Shown: positions 1-9,909 of the stretch, one piece after another
Position numbering within the stretch: position 1 is the first letter of the stretch
Layout: each line of letters begins with the position of its first letter
Source: Leptoclinus maculatus
Lineage: Eukaryota; Chordata; Actinopteri; Perciformes; Stichaeidae
Assembly (NCBI GenBank): GCA_032191485.1
Contig: JAVDOI010000006.1
Span: 11,899,850-11,963,849 of the forward strand
Direction: 5' to 3'
DNA: 64,000 nt
Program-made: the position numbers and the translations under genes
The notes under the pieces: generated by a model
The model's database searches: none
What the model saw: the letters and a program-made list of their open reading frames with translations, nothing else
What the model was told of the DNA's origin: nothing

Positions 1-248
1 TTAAATGTTACACTTCATCTAACAATTCAACCATTGAGTGTCCACCATCTTACCAATGGAGATTTGTAGTTGCGATGTAGAATATTAATAAAGTCTGTGA
101 TGGTCAGCATACCTGCGGAGATGCATGAGGAGAATCAAGTCAGTCCTCTGTTTATTTCATCTTACACAGAGTGAAAGTGTGCCAAATGAAAATGGCCCTC
201 ACCAACAAAACACTGCTTCTTGCTGTCCCACAGAGGCGCTGCTCTTAC

Positions 249-1619
249 CCCATTAGAGACGAGAGCAAAGAATGCCTTCTTGACCTGTGAAATTAATCAC
301 ACCAAAGTTTCAGTCTAAAGTAGCTAATGAGAGATAGATCTCATTTTTTGTGTTTCAAAGCTTTTGTTTTACCTGAAGTGAGGTATCAAACACAACCAGT
401 TTGGAGCTGGTAGGTACGAGGTCATAACACCCGTGGGACTTCATAAACCTGGTGTACACATTGTGCTCTGGGTCTGAAGCAATGACAGAGATTATTTCAT
501 GAATTGATCACCGTTTTGAAATAGCACTATTTGATTGATTGATGATTTATATAAGTTCTTACCCTCTATGACTGGGTCCTTCTTGCCCTCAAGATCATCA
601 ATAATCACTGGAATCTTGAAAGGTAATAAAAGGTCATTACAATTTAGATTGTCTGGGCAACAAGACAATGTGAATAAAAAGACTGTTATCCAAAAGCCTG
701 CATAACATGTCTAAATAATCCATAGCTTAGCACATGTATTGATTCCAGCAGGGTTCCAGAAGCACTGATTGGCAAATAGTTTAAAATGTGTATGATCAGC
801 AGTTAGGAACAACCTTTGACATTGTTTCGTTAATGTGCAATTTAGTTATAATGCTCACGGTTAGGATAATGGTCTTTACTAGAAACTGATCCACTGCATT
901 ATCAGGATATCTGACACACATAGTACGCATTAACTGCACACACGTATACTGCAGTCAACAAGTTAAACAACAAGGAATACAAGCTTTTTAAAACATGTCT
1001 TTAGTTGTAAAGCTGTAACTATTGTAAATATATTAATATTGATATAATTTAATGATTCCTGGTTGGGAAAAACCAACACATGGTGTCGACACTGTTACTT
1101 TACCCAATCACTTTAACCAAATAACATATTAACTTTAGCAAAGCATTAGCAACACGCTAGCTAGCGTCACTGTCTACTGACTGACTGTTGACCTAACACC
1201 CTGGTGAGGTTTTGACGTTATGTGACACACCGTCTGGACTAATTAGTGGACACCGACACCGGGGCTGAAACCACAGTTAGACGGGTTAGAATGTGTGGCT
1301 TCTTGACGGTTGACAGCCGTTCATAAGAAGTGAGCTAGCCTCAGAACTACTTTGTCAATAATTAGCTTAGTTAGTTATCTGCGGGGCTGAAACCACAGTT
1401 AGACGGGTTAGAATGTGTGGCTTCTTGACGGTTGACAGCCGTTACTAAGAAGTGAGCTAGCCTCAGAACTACTTTGTCAATAATTAGCTTAGCTAGTTAG
1501 CTGCTATCCTTAGCATGCTCCGGGAAGTTATGTTAGTTAACTTAACTCAGGTGGAGAGGGTTTGTTAGAAAGCTAATTATCTGTAAACGTCAGTCAGCTC
1601 GATAACTTACACACTCCAT
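249..1619 (-). CDS. prkag1: AMPK gamma-1 subunit, N-terminal part (cut by left edge)
   Basis: Regulatory gamma subunit of AMP-activated protein kinase, which binds AMP/ADP/ATP through CBS repeats. Four coding exons are visible in transcript order: 1611-1619, 563-614, 373-473 and 249-284, all with GT-AG borders and an open frame of 66 codons. They encode a short variable N-terminus, then FMKSHGCYDLVPTSSKLVVF and, in the last exon, VKKAFFALVSNG, which matches the start of CBS1 in gamma subunits. FMKSH and VVFDTSLQ fit PRKAG1 better than PRKAG2 (FMRSH, VVFDTTLQ). The start ATG (1619-1617) is three codons before a consensus GTAAGT donor. It is inferred, because gamma N-termini vary and alternative first exons are common. 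The remaining CBS exons lie beyond position 1. Confidence 0.9.
1261..1504. repeat. 122-bp tandem duplication in prkag1 intron 1
   Basis: Two adjacent copies (1261-1382 and 1383-1504) start with ggggctgaaaccacagttag and differ at only a few positions. The few differences suggest a recent duplication. The unit contains no visible coding or RNA signal. Confidence 0.93.
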
Positions 1620-1994
1620 GTTTCATTCGCTGTGTTGCCTTTCTGTAGCCGGGTCCGTTGACAGTTGGCAGGTAGGATCTTGCCAAAACTACACAGGTCT
1701 TCCGCTACTCCTCGCAATGAGCAAATTGAATGGCTGATCACTCGTTCTTCTTCGTCTTTGGTTTTAGCGGCAGCTTGCACCCTAAGCGTTGCACTACCGC
1801 CACCTTCTGGAGTTAGTTAACTCCTACAGTGTCCGGAATGTTAGATTTCCCCTCATCAGTCCTGTTCTCCTTCAGAAGCTGACCAAGCATCTTCTACCTT
1901 GTCCACTTCCACCACACTATATGTTCTTTACTCCTGCTCCTGTTATCCCTGCTCTTTTCATGTCCTTTCTCTGTGATTCATAATCTCCTGCAAC
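1620..1994. promoter_or_regulatory. Inferred prkag1 5' UTR and promoter region
   Basis: Sequence just upstream of the prkag1 start codon on the minus strand. It should hold the 5' UTR and core promoter, but I see no clear TATA box or other decisive motif. The 64-codon plus-strand frame here has no recognisable content. Confidence 0.4.
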
Positions 1995-2482
1995 CAGTGG
2001 CGGGCCGTGCATTTTATGCCTGGGCCTTCTACAGTTGAACAGCTACGGTGCAGATACATGAATCCGTGCATGACGGGACGCTGGTCATTAACGGACAATG
2101 CATAGTCAAATCAACGTAAAGTAACGATCGCCTGCCTCGGGCGGCGCTAGCCGCTATTGCCCTATCTCGAACGATTCCGTCGTGACGCACTTTCTTCGGC
2201 GATCGCCATCCAAGTGTAAATAATATTAATTCATACATATCAAAGAATCTACGTGTCAAATTTCATGAATATATATGGACTATAGGAAAGTGACTTTGAT
2301 GGGAGAAAGCAGAAAGAACACTCGGCGACGCTCGGGCGACAGTGGAGTTGTTGAAGCGTGATATCTTATTGTGAAGCGTGATATCTTATTGTGATAATAG
2401 CTTCGCAAAATTGAAACATCGGCTTTGTTGTTATTATTCGTGCTGGTCATTAACGGACAATGCATAGTCAAATCAACATAAC
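1995..2482. mobile_element. Transposon-derived repeat patch, possible hAT-type end
   Basis: The patch opens with CAGTGGCGGGCCGTGCATTT at 1995. The CAGTG start is typical of hAT-superfamily termini, but I found no matching inverted end nearby. Inside are a 36-bp direct repeat (2080-2115 and 2442-2477, starting gctggtcattaacggacaat) and a perfect 20-bp tandem repeat, gaagcgtgatatcttattgt (2353-2372 and 2373-2392). The CpG-rich stretch around 2130-2200 differs in base composition from the AT-rich flanks. No transposase reading frame is visible. The hAT assignment is inference; the direct repeats are seen. Confidence 0.45.
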
Positions 2483-2561
2483 GTTAATTAACACAATATG
2501 ACAACAAAGCATGACAAATCAATCCAGCAAACCTGCAGCGGATCCACGCATTCCACCACAC

Positions 2562-2719
2562 ATTCAAATATTATTCATAAAAACCGAAGACTTCTGAAAG
2601 CCGGCCGGCTTTTTCGCCGGCCGGCTTTTTCTTATTTTTTTCTTTTTTTATATTTCTTTACCTTAACAACAAGCTGCGGCTGATCCGTCTCTATAGGAGA
2701 CCATCTCATGATTTTATAT
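2562..2719. repeat. Direct repeat copy A with palindromic GC core
   Basis: This stretch of about 158 bp recurs at 3524-3671 in the same orientation with scattered substitutions. Both contain cataaaaaccgaagacttc, then a GC-rich core followed by T-runs, then aacaacaagc-gcggctgatccgtctctata. In this copy the core (about 2597-2630) is two near-perfect palindromic blocks (gccggccggc), each followed by TTTTT. Confidence 0.88.
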
Positions 2720-3523
2720 ACATATCAGTGTTTATGTTACTGGTTATTGCTGAATGAACATAACACACAGCTCACATTGAACATTTTCAGGTTCGCCTGA
2801 AAAGAATGCAATTTTTATTTTTTTTTATTTTTGCAGATACACCCAAATCACCCCTCACAAGTCATAGCACAACATGGCAGCAGTCTCTCTAAAACAAATG
2901 GCTTTGATAAAGTGAAGCAGGCCAGTGGTATCAATGTTTTTCTACAGGTCAGCCAAGGTCAGCCGGCGTCAATTCTGATTTTGAAAGCAGCACTTTCAGC
3001 TGTTTTATTGTAATTTTATATACTATATAACTATATATTACACTTCTTTTATCACTAATAGTGTTCAATCTATCTAATAAAGCAGTTTGGCATCATTTTT
3101 TGAGCCTGGGCCTCATATAAACCTGTAAAACAGGGGTTTTCCTCGTTTAAATGCATGTAATGTATGTGAATCTGGATTGAATTCTACAGTAAACAGAAAA
3201 GATGGGCGCACCATACGTCACCGTCTGTCTGCCTCCGTTTATCTTAAGCACAACACAAGAGAGTGGACAGAAAGAGATGAGGGGAAAGGTAAAGAAAGTG
3301 ATGTCTTTAGTGGAAGAGTGAACACAGGGACAGTAGCAGATAAGATACTGGCAGCAATGCAACAAAAGTAGTGACTTATCTTTGTATTACTCTTTAGATG
3401 ACGTCAGTTGTTTAGTACTTTGTGCACTGTCCCTACCAAAGCCCATTTCATGAATGGACATTTTTCCTGACAGATTATATACTCAGCTAAACAAAATCTT
3501 CCATTTTTTATTTATTTTTTTAA

Positions 3524-3671
3524 ATTCAAATATTCTTCATAAAAACCGAAGACTTCCGAAAACCGGCGTTTCCTTTTTCGCCGGACGGCTTTTTTTTTTT
3601 TTTTATATTTCTTTCCCTTAACAACAAGCCGCGGCTGATCCGTCTCTATAGACCATCTCATGATTTTATAT
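3524..3671. repeat. Direct repeat copy B with decayed GC core
   Basis: Second copy of the 2562-2719 repeat. The GC palindrome has decayed (ccggcg / gccggacggc) and the T-run has expanded to about 15. Copies A and B may be the long terminal or sub-terminal repeats of a roughly 1.1-kb element, or two insertions of one family. The 800 bp between them show no recognisable protein. Confidence 0.85.
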
Positions 3672-4924
3672 TCACAACCCAAACCTTAAACGTACTGCTC
3701 TGCAAGCTCTTTCCTCGTCTCAGCCCCCTGTGTCATGGTGTGTGGAAGAGTCAGGAAACTTGTCAGGCTGGCCATTTGATTGGCTGAGCTGCAAGCCTCT
3801 GCTGTTAAGTTTCGTTTCATGATAGTCTTGAGTCGTTGAGTGTTCAAAAACAAAGCTAGGTCAAAAAATAAATAAACTACACCAAGCAAAACCCTACAAA
3901 TGTTATAATTTCTTCCATATCTTTCAATTTGAACTCGTACTACTCCAACTAAAATCTACTGGCAAGTTTCACTTTAGTCACGTGCTCGCCCACTGACCAA
4001 TCACAGCACACCCTGGACTTCGCGGCAAAGTAAGGTGTTAGTATGTTTGCAGTTAGCATCAAGCTACTTTTGTTTCGCCAGCAACAACAACGCTACTTCC
4101 GGTTTGTATTCCTTGAGAATTTAAAGCCTCTTCCTTGAATTAAATGACAAGAAATGTTGAATTTATCACAAGAACTGCACAGATTATGTTTTTAAGAAAT
4201 AGTTCCTGCCTTTTATCCCCTAGCTTTGTAAGACAAAACTACATGTTTTCAGTCAGTAAGCCATACTGTAGAATGTTGACATCAACATGTAACGTTACGA
4301 CTTCTGGTTGTATTTTTCAAAATAAAAGACAGGATTTTCCAAACTGACAAGAAAATACATTTGTTTACTTTTGAGTATTCCCATCAGTTCTACTAATTCT
4401 GCTGCACCACATTTTGGAGGCAGATCTATTTTTTACTATTCAATTTATATGACTTATTTGAATATGATGCTTTATTATGAACGGTGGTGGAAAATAAATA
4501 TGTAGCCCATGTTTACTCACGCATTTTTAAGTACCTGTACTTTATTATTTACATTTTGAGGGTTATGAAAGCCTACAACAGTACGTGTATAAGCACGGGT
4601 TCTTAAAATGACCTCCACCACAGAGAGCTGCAACTGTAAAAAGCTGGTTTACAGTTAAATGGCAATTCATCTCTAAAAAAATATAAATTTATAGTAGTCT
4701 ATATCTTGCTCATAAAACGTCTGAATGCAGGACTTGTAATAGGCTATTTTTACACTGTGGTACTGCTGATTATAGCTCACTATCTGACCACTATGAACTA
4801 CACTACCCAGCAGCTTATAGCGTTAAAGCAGTTAGCTCCCACTCAACAAGCTAGCTACAACATCAAATACAGCTTTAAACGATGTACATATGTAATAATG
4901 ATTAGATGATATCATCTTGATGGC
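3672..4924. other. Intergenic, nothing recognised
   Basis: AT-rich spacer between the repeat patch and the LINE fragment. The open frames here are short, lack recognisable motifs, and do not splice with anything nearby. Confidence 0.5.
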
Positions 4925-5161
4925 TTAACATTCACGTGGTCTATCTGGCTGTATAATGTATAGGCTGCAACTAACCAGCACATCATGCTCTACAGTTTCT
5001 GGCACCTGACAATGCTCACAGAAACCGGTTGGGTGTTTCCCTCTGATGTGAAGTGAACTGTTAAGAGATATATTTCCCCTATGAGTTCCGCACACCTTAT
5101 CTCCATTTGTTCCTATAGTATCTCTTCCAAATTCCATTCTCATGCGGCCTCTTTCACCCAT
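4925..5161 (-). mobile_element. Degraded non-LTR retrotransposon ORF2 C-terminal fragment
   Basis: The minus-strand frame contains GKHPTGFCEHCQVPETVEHD followed by a further Cys. This is the C-x2-C...H...C knuckle near the C-terminal end of ORF2 in RNase H-bearing fish LINEs; typical copies read PTG-C-x2-C-...-ETVEHVL--C. The frame is isolated, with no reverse transcriptase or endonuclease domain on either side, and VEHDVLVSC looks like VEHVLLSC with small changes. It is a dead fragment. The LINE clade (I-like or other) cannot be settled by eye. Confidence 0.72.
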
Positions 5162-5194
5162 TGTTGCAATTTACTCTTTCATTATATTTGACAC

Positions 5195-5256
5195 GTGTCC
5201 AGCATTTCCAGATATATTACAATATGTGTCCAGCATTTCCAGATATATTACAATAT
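5195..5256. repeat. Perfect 31-bp tandem duplication
   Basis: The unit beginning gtgtccagcatttccagata occupies 5195-5225 and is repeated without change at 5226-5256. It lies just beside the LINE fragment. This is a simple local duplication with no further copies nearby. Confidence 0.95.
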
Positions 5257-5767
5257 GCACATACTTGCAAATTTACTTTTAATTTAAAAATAAACATAAA
5301 ATCTTCACTGACTGACTGACCAAACTTGAAGGAACTACTGCAGAATTGAAACTCAGCACCACCCTGTCTGGTGTCACTTCTTCCATACTGAAGACAAACA
5401 ATCGCTGCCATCATCTTCGCTGTATAGACTGATCATTTGTGGTTCTATTCTGTAAATTAATTTGAAATTGTGTGATATAAACTCATGTTCCTCCATGATC
5501 ATTTTGAGCCATCAGTAAATGTCTGTAATCAATAATAAAGATGATTTATCTGGTTTGCACCACAATTTAATGTCCGAAGTAGACCATAAAGTAAACCCTT
5601 ATTATGATGCTGTGTCTATATTTCTTCACAGTAATGTGTGGAAGTCCAATGGGAAGTTATCGTAGTACATCAGCCTATGCAGCAATATACTGCGGGTGAC
5701 CTTGCTTTTTGTTAATTTTTAGCTACCTAAATAACAGACAAAAGCAGCACATCAAATGAGTAACAGA

Positions 5768-5773
5768 TTTATT
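5768..5773 (-). terminator. Likely poly(A) signal of the rheb-like gene
   Basis: AATAAA on the minus strand (tttatt on plus). It implies a 3' UTR of about 1.6 kb for the Rheb gene, from 7,345 down to about 5,750. Other hexamers in the interval could also be used. Confidence 0.45.
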
Positions 5774-7345
5774 TATATACAAAACTGTTTACAGCAAGAT
5801 TTCTGAATTTAACATCGACCCACAAGGGCATATTGGCGTTCAGGTGCACACCACCACCATGGTATCAAGTCAACAGAAGGAGAAAAATAACAACCTTTAA
5901 GAGCACCTTGAGCCCTAAAGGGAAGCAGATGAGGGAGTTTGAGGAACTGTAAGGCACCAGACACAGCATCACCAGCTTCTGTTCAACCATCATCAATCAA
6001 TCAACTTACTCAGCAAAGCATGTGATAAAAAGGTTACAACTACCCACTACAGGTACAACATGAGGATTATGAGGGGGAAACCCACATTGTGTCTTTGTAA
6101 GGCTACAGGATCTAAGGAAAACAAGTCATTAAGGATCTCACGCTTGTGACAGTGATCATGCAAATCCACAATATGAATTAAATGGACTGCATGCCATCCT
6201 GGCTTGGTTCTGTCAAGCATGCATAAACTATCACCTCAAAGCCATGAGCTCAAAGATTACTAATGTAACTCTGTAGCCTCCAGCCACTTAAATGGTTTTG
6301 GGCAGTTTAAATGCAATTTAAAAATTGCAACTCAATAATATTCATAATTATTACGCACTTTTAAGAATATACTCAGGAAACTGGAGAGCAAACCTGCACC
6401 ACTCAAAATATAACCAGTAGTATCAAACCATTTCCTAAGATTCTATTTTTATTGTATAAAAAAGGCCATAACTGGTAAATATCAAAGATCTATTTCAATC
6501 TATACTACATTTCTCTGAGGGTTGTCCATAAGATAACATCTTTATTACAGTCAATAAGGAGAACTTGAACCGTAGAAACATAGAGGATTAGTCTAATCTG
6601 CTTAGCAGAAGAGCTTAAAATGTGAGTCGTTAGATTTACAAATAGATTCCTACATCGTGGAGATGCAGTTCAGAAGTTCATTGGTGAAAAGGTACCTGAA
6701 GAGGAGTTGATAAAAAAAAAAAATGACAGTGAGAAGAACCGTGAAACCAGTGAAACTTCTTGTATGAAATCTCATTTCAGGGTGTTAAAAGGAAATCCAC
6801 CATTTGTGAGAGAAACTGACATTTTAACACCACATTTAAAGCAATGTGAACTTTGACTCTCCATCACTGTCTATACAATACCAGTCCTTAATAAAGTTAA
6901 CCAGCCCTACATGTACATTAACTCAGCTACTCAAAAGAGTTAAGTAGTTATTACTGTATGTTCACAAAAAAAAAAAGATGTAATTAATTGGGACCAATGT
7001 GTTTGTAAATATTATTATGTTTTCTGAGCAGTTGGTTGAAAAGTCCAGATTTTGCCAAGTTATAGATAACGTTTCGATATTTAAAGAAAGTGTTCACCGA
7101 CTGTTGTTCTTTGTCTAAAACAAAGATGAATGTTGCTCTTAGAAACTTCTGGCCGTAGGTTACAATTAGTGGGATAGTTTATCAACTGTCGCCTTGCTAT
7201 GTAAATCAATAAGATATCACATTTGAGCAGAAAAGTTCCACTGCGGTGTCTTGGGTGTCGGTGAGATCACGATTGGCAAAGCTGGTGACGTTGTGGCTCC
7301 TGTCTTCAGCAAATGAGCTTTTCTGATGTCCTGGACGGACTTTTT

Positions 7346-9909
7346 TTACATCACAGCACACTTCTTCTCCTCTGGGGGACCATTCCCATCAGCTTTCTCC
7401 ATCTCCAAAATGATCCGCTTGAAAACCTCCACAGCAGTCTGCATTTCAAGAATATTGTCATCAGAGTGTGAATGTGTGTCAGAATGAATATTGTTGATAT
7501 ATAGTTGGTATTCAAAGAGACCTCCGTCATTACCTCGTTCTCCTTGGCGGAGGACTCTATGAATGCAGCACCCCAGGAATCAGCAAGAATCTTTCCCTCG
7601 TCTGGCTTGATAACTCTGGGGGAAAAAAATGAACCGAAACTTCACGTACAGAAAACACAGTTCGTGTTATATTTGGCTACACAGGCAGTGCATTGTTGGT
7701 TTGGACATAAAGTGGTTTATATTCTAAAAACTTACCTTTCCATGTGGAGATCTTTTTTGTTCCCAACAAGAACAGTCGGGACTCTAAAAATAATAATGAA
7801 GAAATAGTTACAAAAACACTCGTCACACAACAAAAAAGAGAGAATTTTGGAAGCATTGAATTTGAAGGATCCAACTAAACTTACTGAATCTTTCCAACCA
7901 TGTCTAGCAGCTTGTCATGTAGACTCTGCACAACTTCAAAACTGAACAAAGACAGACACTGCTGTGAGAAGAGTAGTCAGTGTGTAACTCGAGTCTGCAT
8001 GTTACTTACTAACACTTTGGAATATTTTGTTTAAGCAATGGGCAAACAGGCACACAATGAAGTTGAATACAACACCAAAACTACAACAAATGGAACATTA
8101 TAAACGTATTTATCTGGCAGTTATATGCCATTAGAAATTACACTGCTGGTATATGTAAACAACAGCAGGTTTAACCCTTGTAAATCTTTGTAGTTTGTAT
8201 TATGAAGTCTGTAAGTTAGATCACAATGCTGGCATCAATTTTAAGACACATATAATGTTGTCTCCCTAATATAGTGTATTAAGACTTTAACAGCGTGTGC
8301 CTCATTATTCATACAGATGTGAAAACACAACCACCCACTTACCTTTTATTGGAAGTCACTGAATAGACGAGGACATAACCATGGATGTCCATTGAGTGGG
8401 ATTGGTGGAAAATGGAGTACTCATCCTACAGACAGAGGGGAGATATCTTATTGGGTATGACTATTACCAAACACAACATTAAATAGAGTCAGACATACAA
8501 GACTATAGCCTCTAGAATAAACACTTTTAATTAAAATAGACAATTTGTCAATCTGACATCAGAGTACACGGCATTATTCCAGCCTAAGCTAGCACAGTTA
8601 CAGCTAAGTAATACAGGCGGTAAGGCAGAGTAGATAACGCTGACTTGTCACATTAACTGTCTGACTAACGCTAAATTGGGCATTCAAGTGTCTCTGTGAC
8701 GACTTGCTTAACGCTAACTAAACAAACGAAGGATTTATCCTAAGGTTAAAGATTAGGGTTAAACAGATCAGTTCAGATTAGATCAAGTGTTGATTTAAAA
8801 CCAAGCGTTTAGTGCGTGTGTCAGATATGATGGTACTAAATGAACAACTTACTTGTCCAGCTGTATCAACCAGTTGGAGATTGAAGTCTTGACCATTCAC
8901 GTTGACCAGTTTGTTAAAGGCTGAGGGGAGGGATGAACTAGTTTTAGAAAATATTTCTTTACATTAAGCGAAAAGCTGTGTGACTTTTTTTTGGCTGCAA
9001 CATCTTTATAAACAATCTAATCCAACATACTGTTTTCGATGGTGGGGTCATAGGAGTCAACAAACTGTCCTTCCACAAACTGTATCGTAAGAGATGACTT
9101 TCCTGTGCAGGGCAAAGAAACAGAACAGGGTTGTTTAACTACCATTTATAACAATCCTCTACATAACACTGGTAACACATGGTAAAGGTTTTTAATCGTA
9201 CTAAATCACATACTAGCAGGCATCATCAAAGATGTGGCCGCTGTAGTATTTAGTAGTATTTAGACACAATGTGATAGCTATGATTATGGTGTACTGAAAT
9301 ATGTGAGCTTCCAAATTCTGTGACGCTAGAGGATCAACTATGTGATACAATCAGAGAACATACAAATAAATATAATAGAAACTGAACGGCAGTACAGATA
9401 CATGTAATACAGCTAACACAGAATCTGATTGCTCATATAATTTAAGTTCATAACGAGTGGTATTAACTTCGAATTAGGTCGAATATGGTTACACATATAT
9501 ATCACACTTTCTTAAACTTTGTACTTTTGTTAAAACACGCTAGACTACTAGTTTCGACAAACACCATTTGGCTCCACACCAGGACGTCAGCGCTAAATGT
9601 GTTTACCCAGGACACGTTACAACTAACTCAACGTTAGTAACAGGCTACTTTAGCTTCACAGCAACATAGTTGGTTTACGTGTAAGTTAGTAATCGACTGC
9701 TCGTCAAACACACGTAGCACAAAGACACATGAACACGGGTAATACAGCGTTACTGGTGTAAGTGTGAGAGAGCGAAGAGGAAAACAAAGCCAGGACGTTA
9801 GCCTGTTAGCATGCTAGCTGACTCACATTAGCCGTGCACGAGCTCGTGTTTACTCACCTACTGATCTGTAACCTATAACGGCAATCTTTCGATGTTTCGG
9901 TTGAGGCAT
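7346..9909 (-). CDS. rhebl1: Rheb-family small GTPase, activator of mTORC1
   Basis: Ras-like GTPase that activates mTORC1 on lysosomal membranes when GTP-bound and is switched off by TSC2. Eight exons in transcript order: 9858-9909, 9031-9102, 8853-8920, 8343-8425, 7885-7941, 7736-7783, 7534-7615, 7346-7438. They total 555 nt and give exactly 184 aa, the length of human RHEB. Visible motifs: P-loop GYRSVGKS (13-20) with the Rheb-type Arg15, effector region DSYDPTIENT, DTAGQDEYS, the base-specificity motif NKKD, and a farnesylation box CAVM at the C-terminus. The core and CAVM look more like RHEB than human RHEBL1, but linkage to prkag1 and other 12q13 genes points to the RHEBL1 locus. So the family is certain and the symbol is not. 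The start is the first ATG before MPQPKHRK. Confidence 0.93.

Noticed and set aside
2597..2630. GC hairpin followed by TTTTT resembling a bacterial terminator
   Set aside because: The context is vertebrate nuclear DNA, and the structure is part of a dispersed repeat pair.
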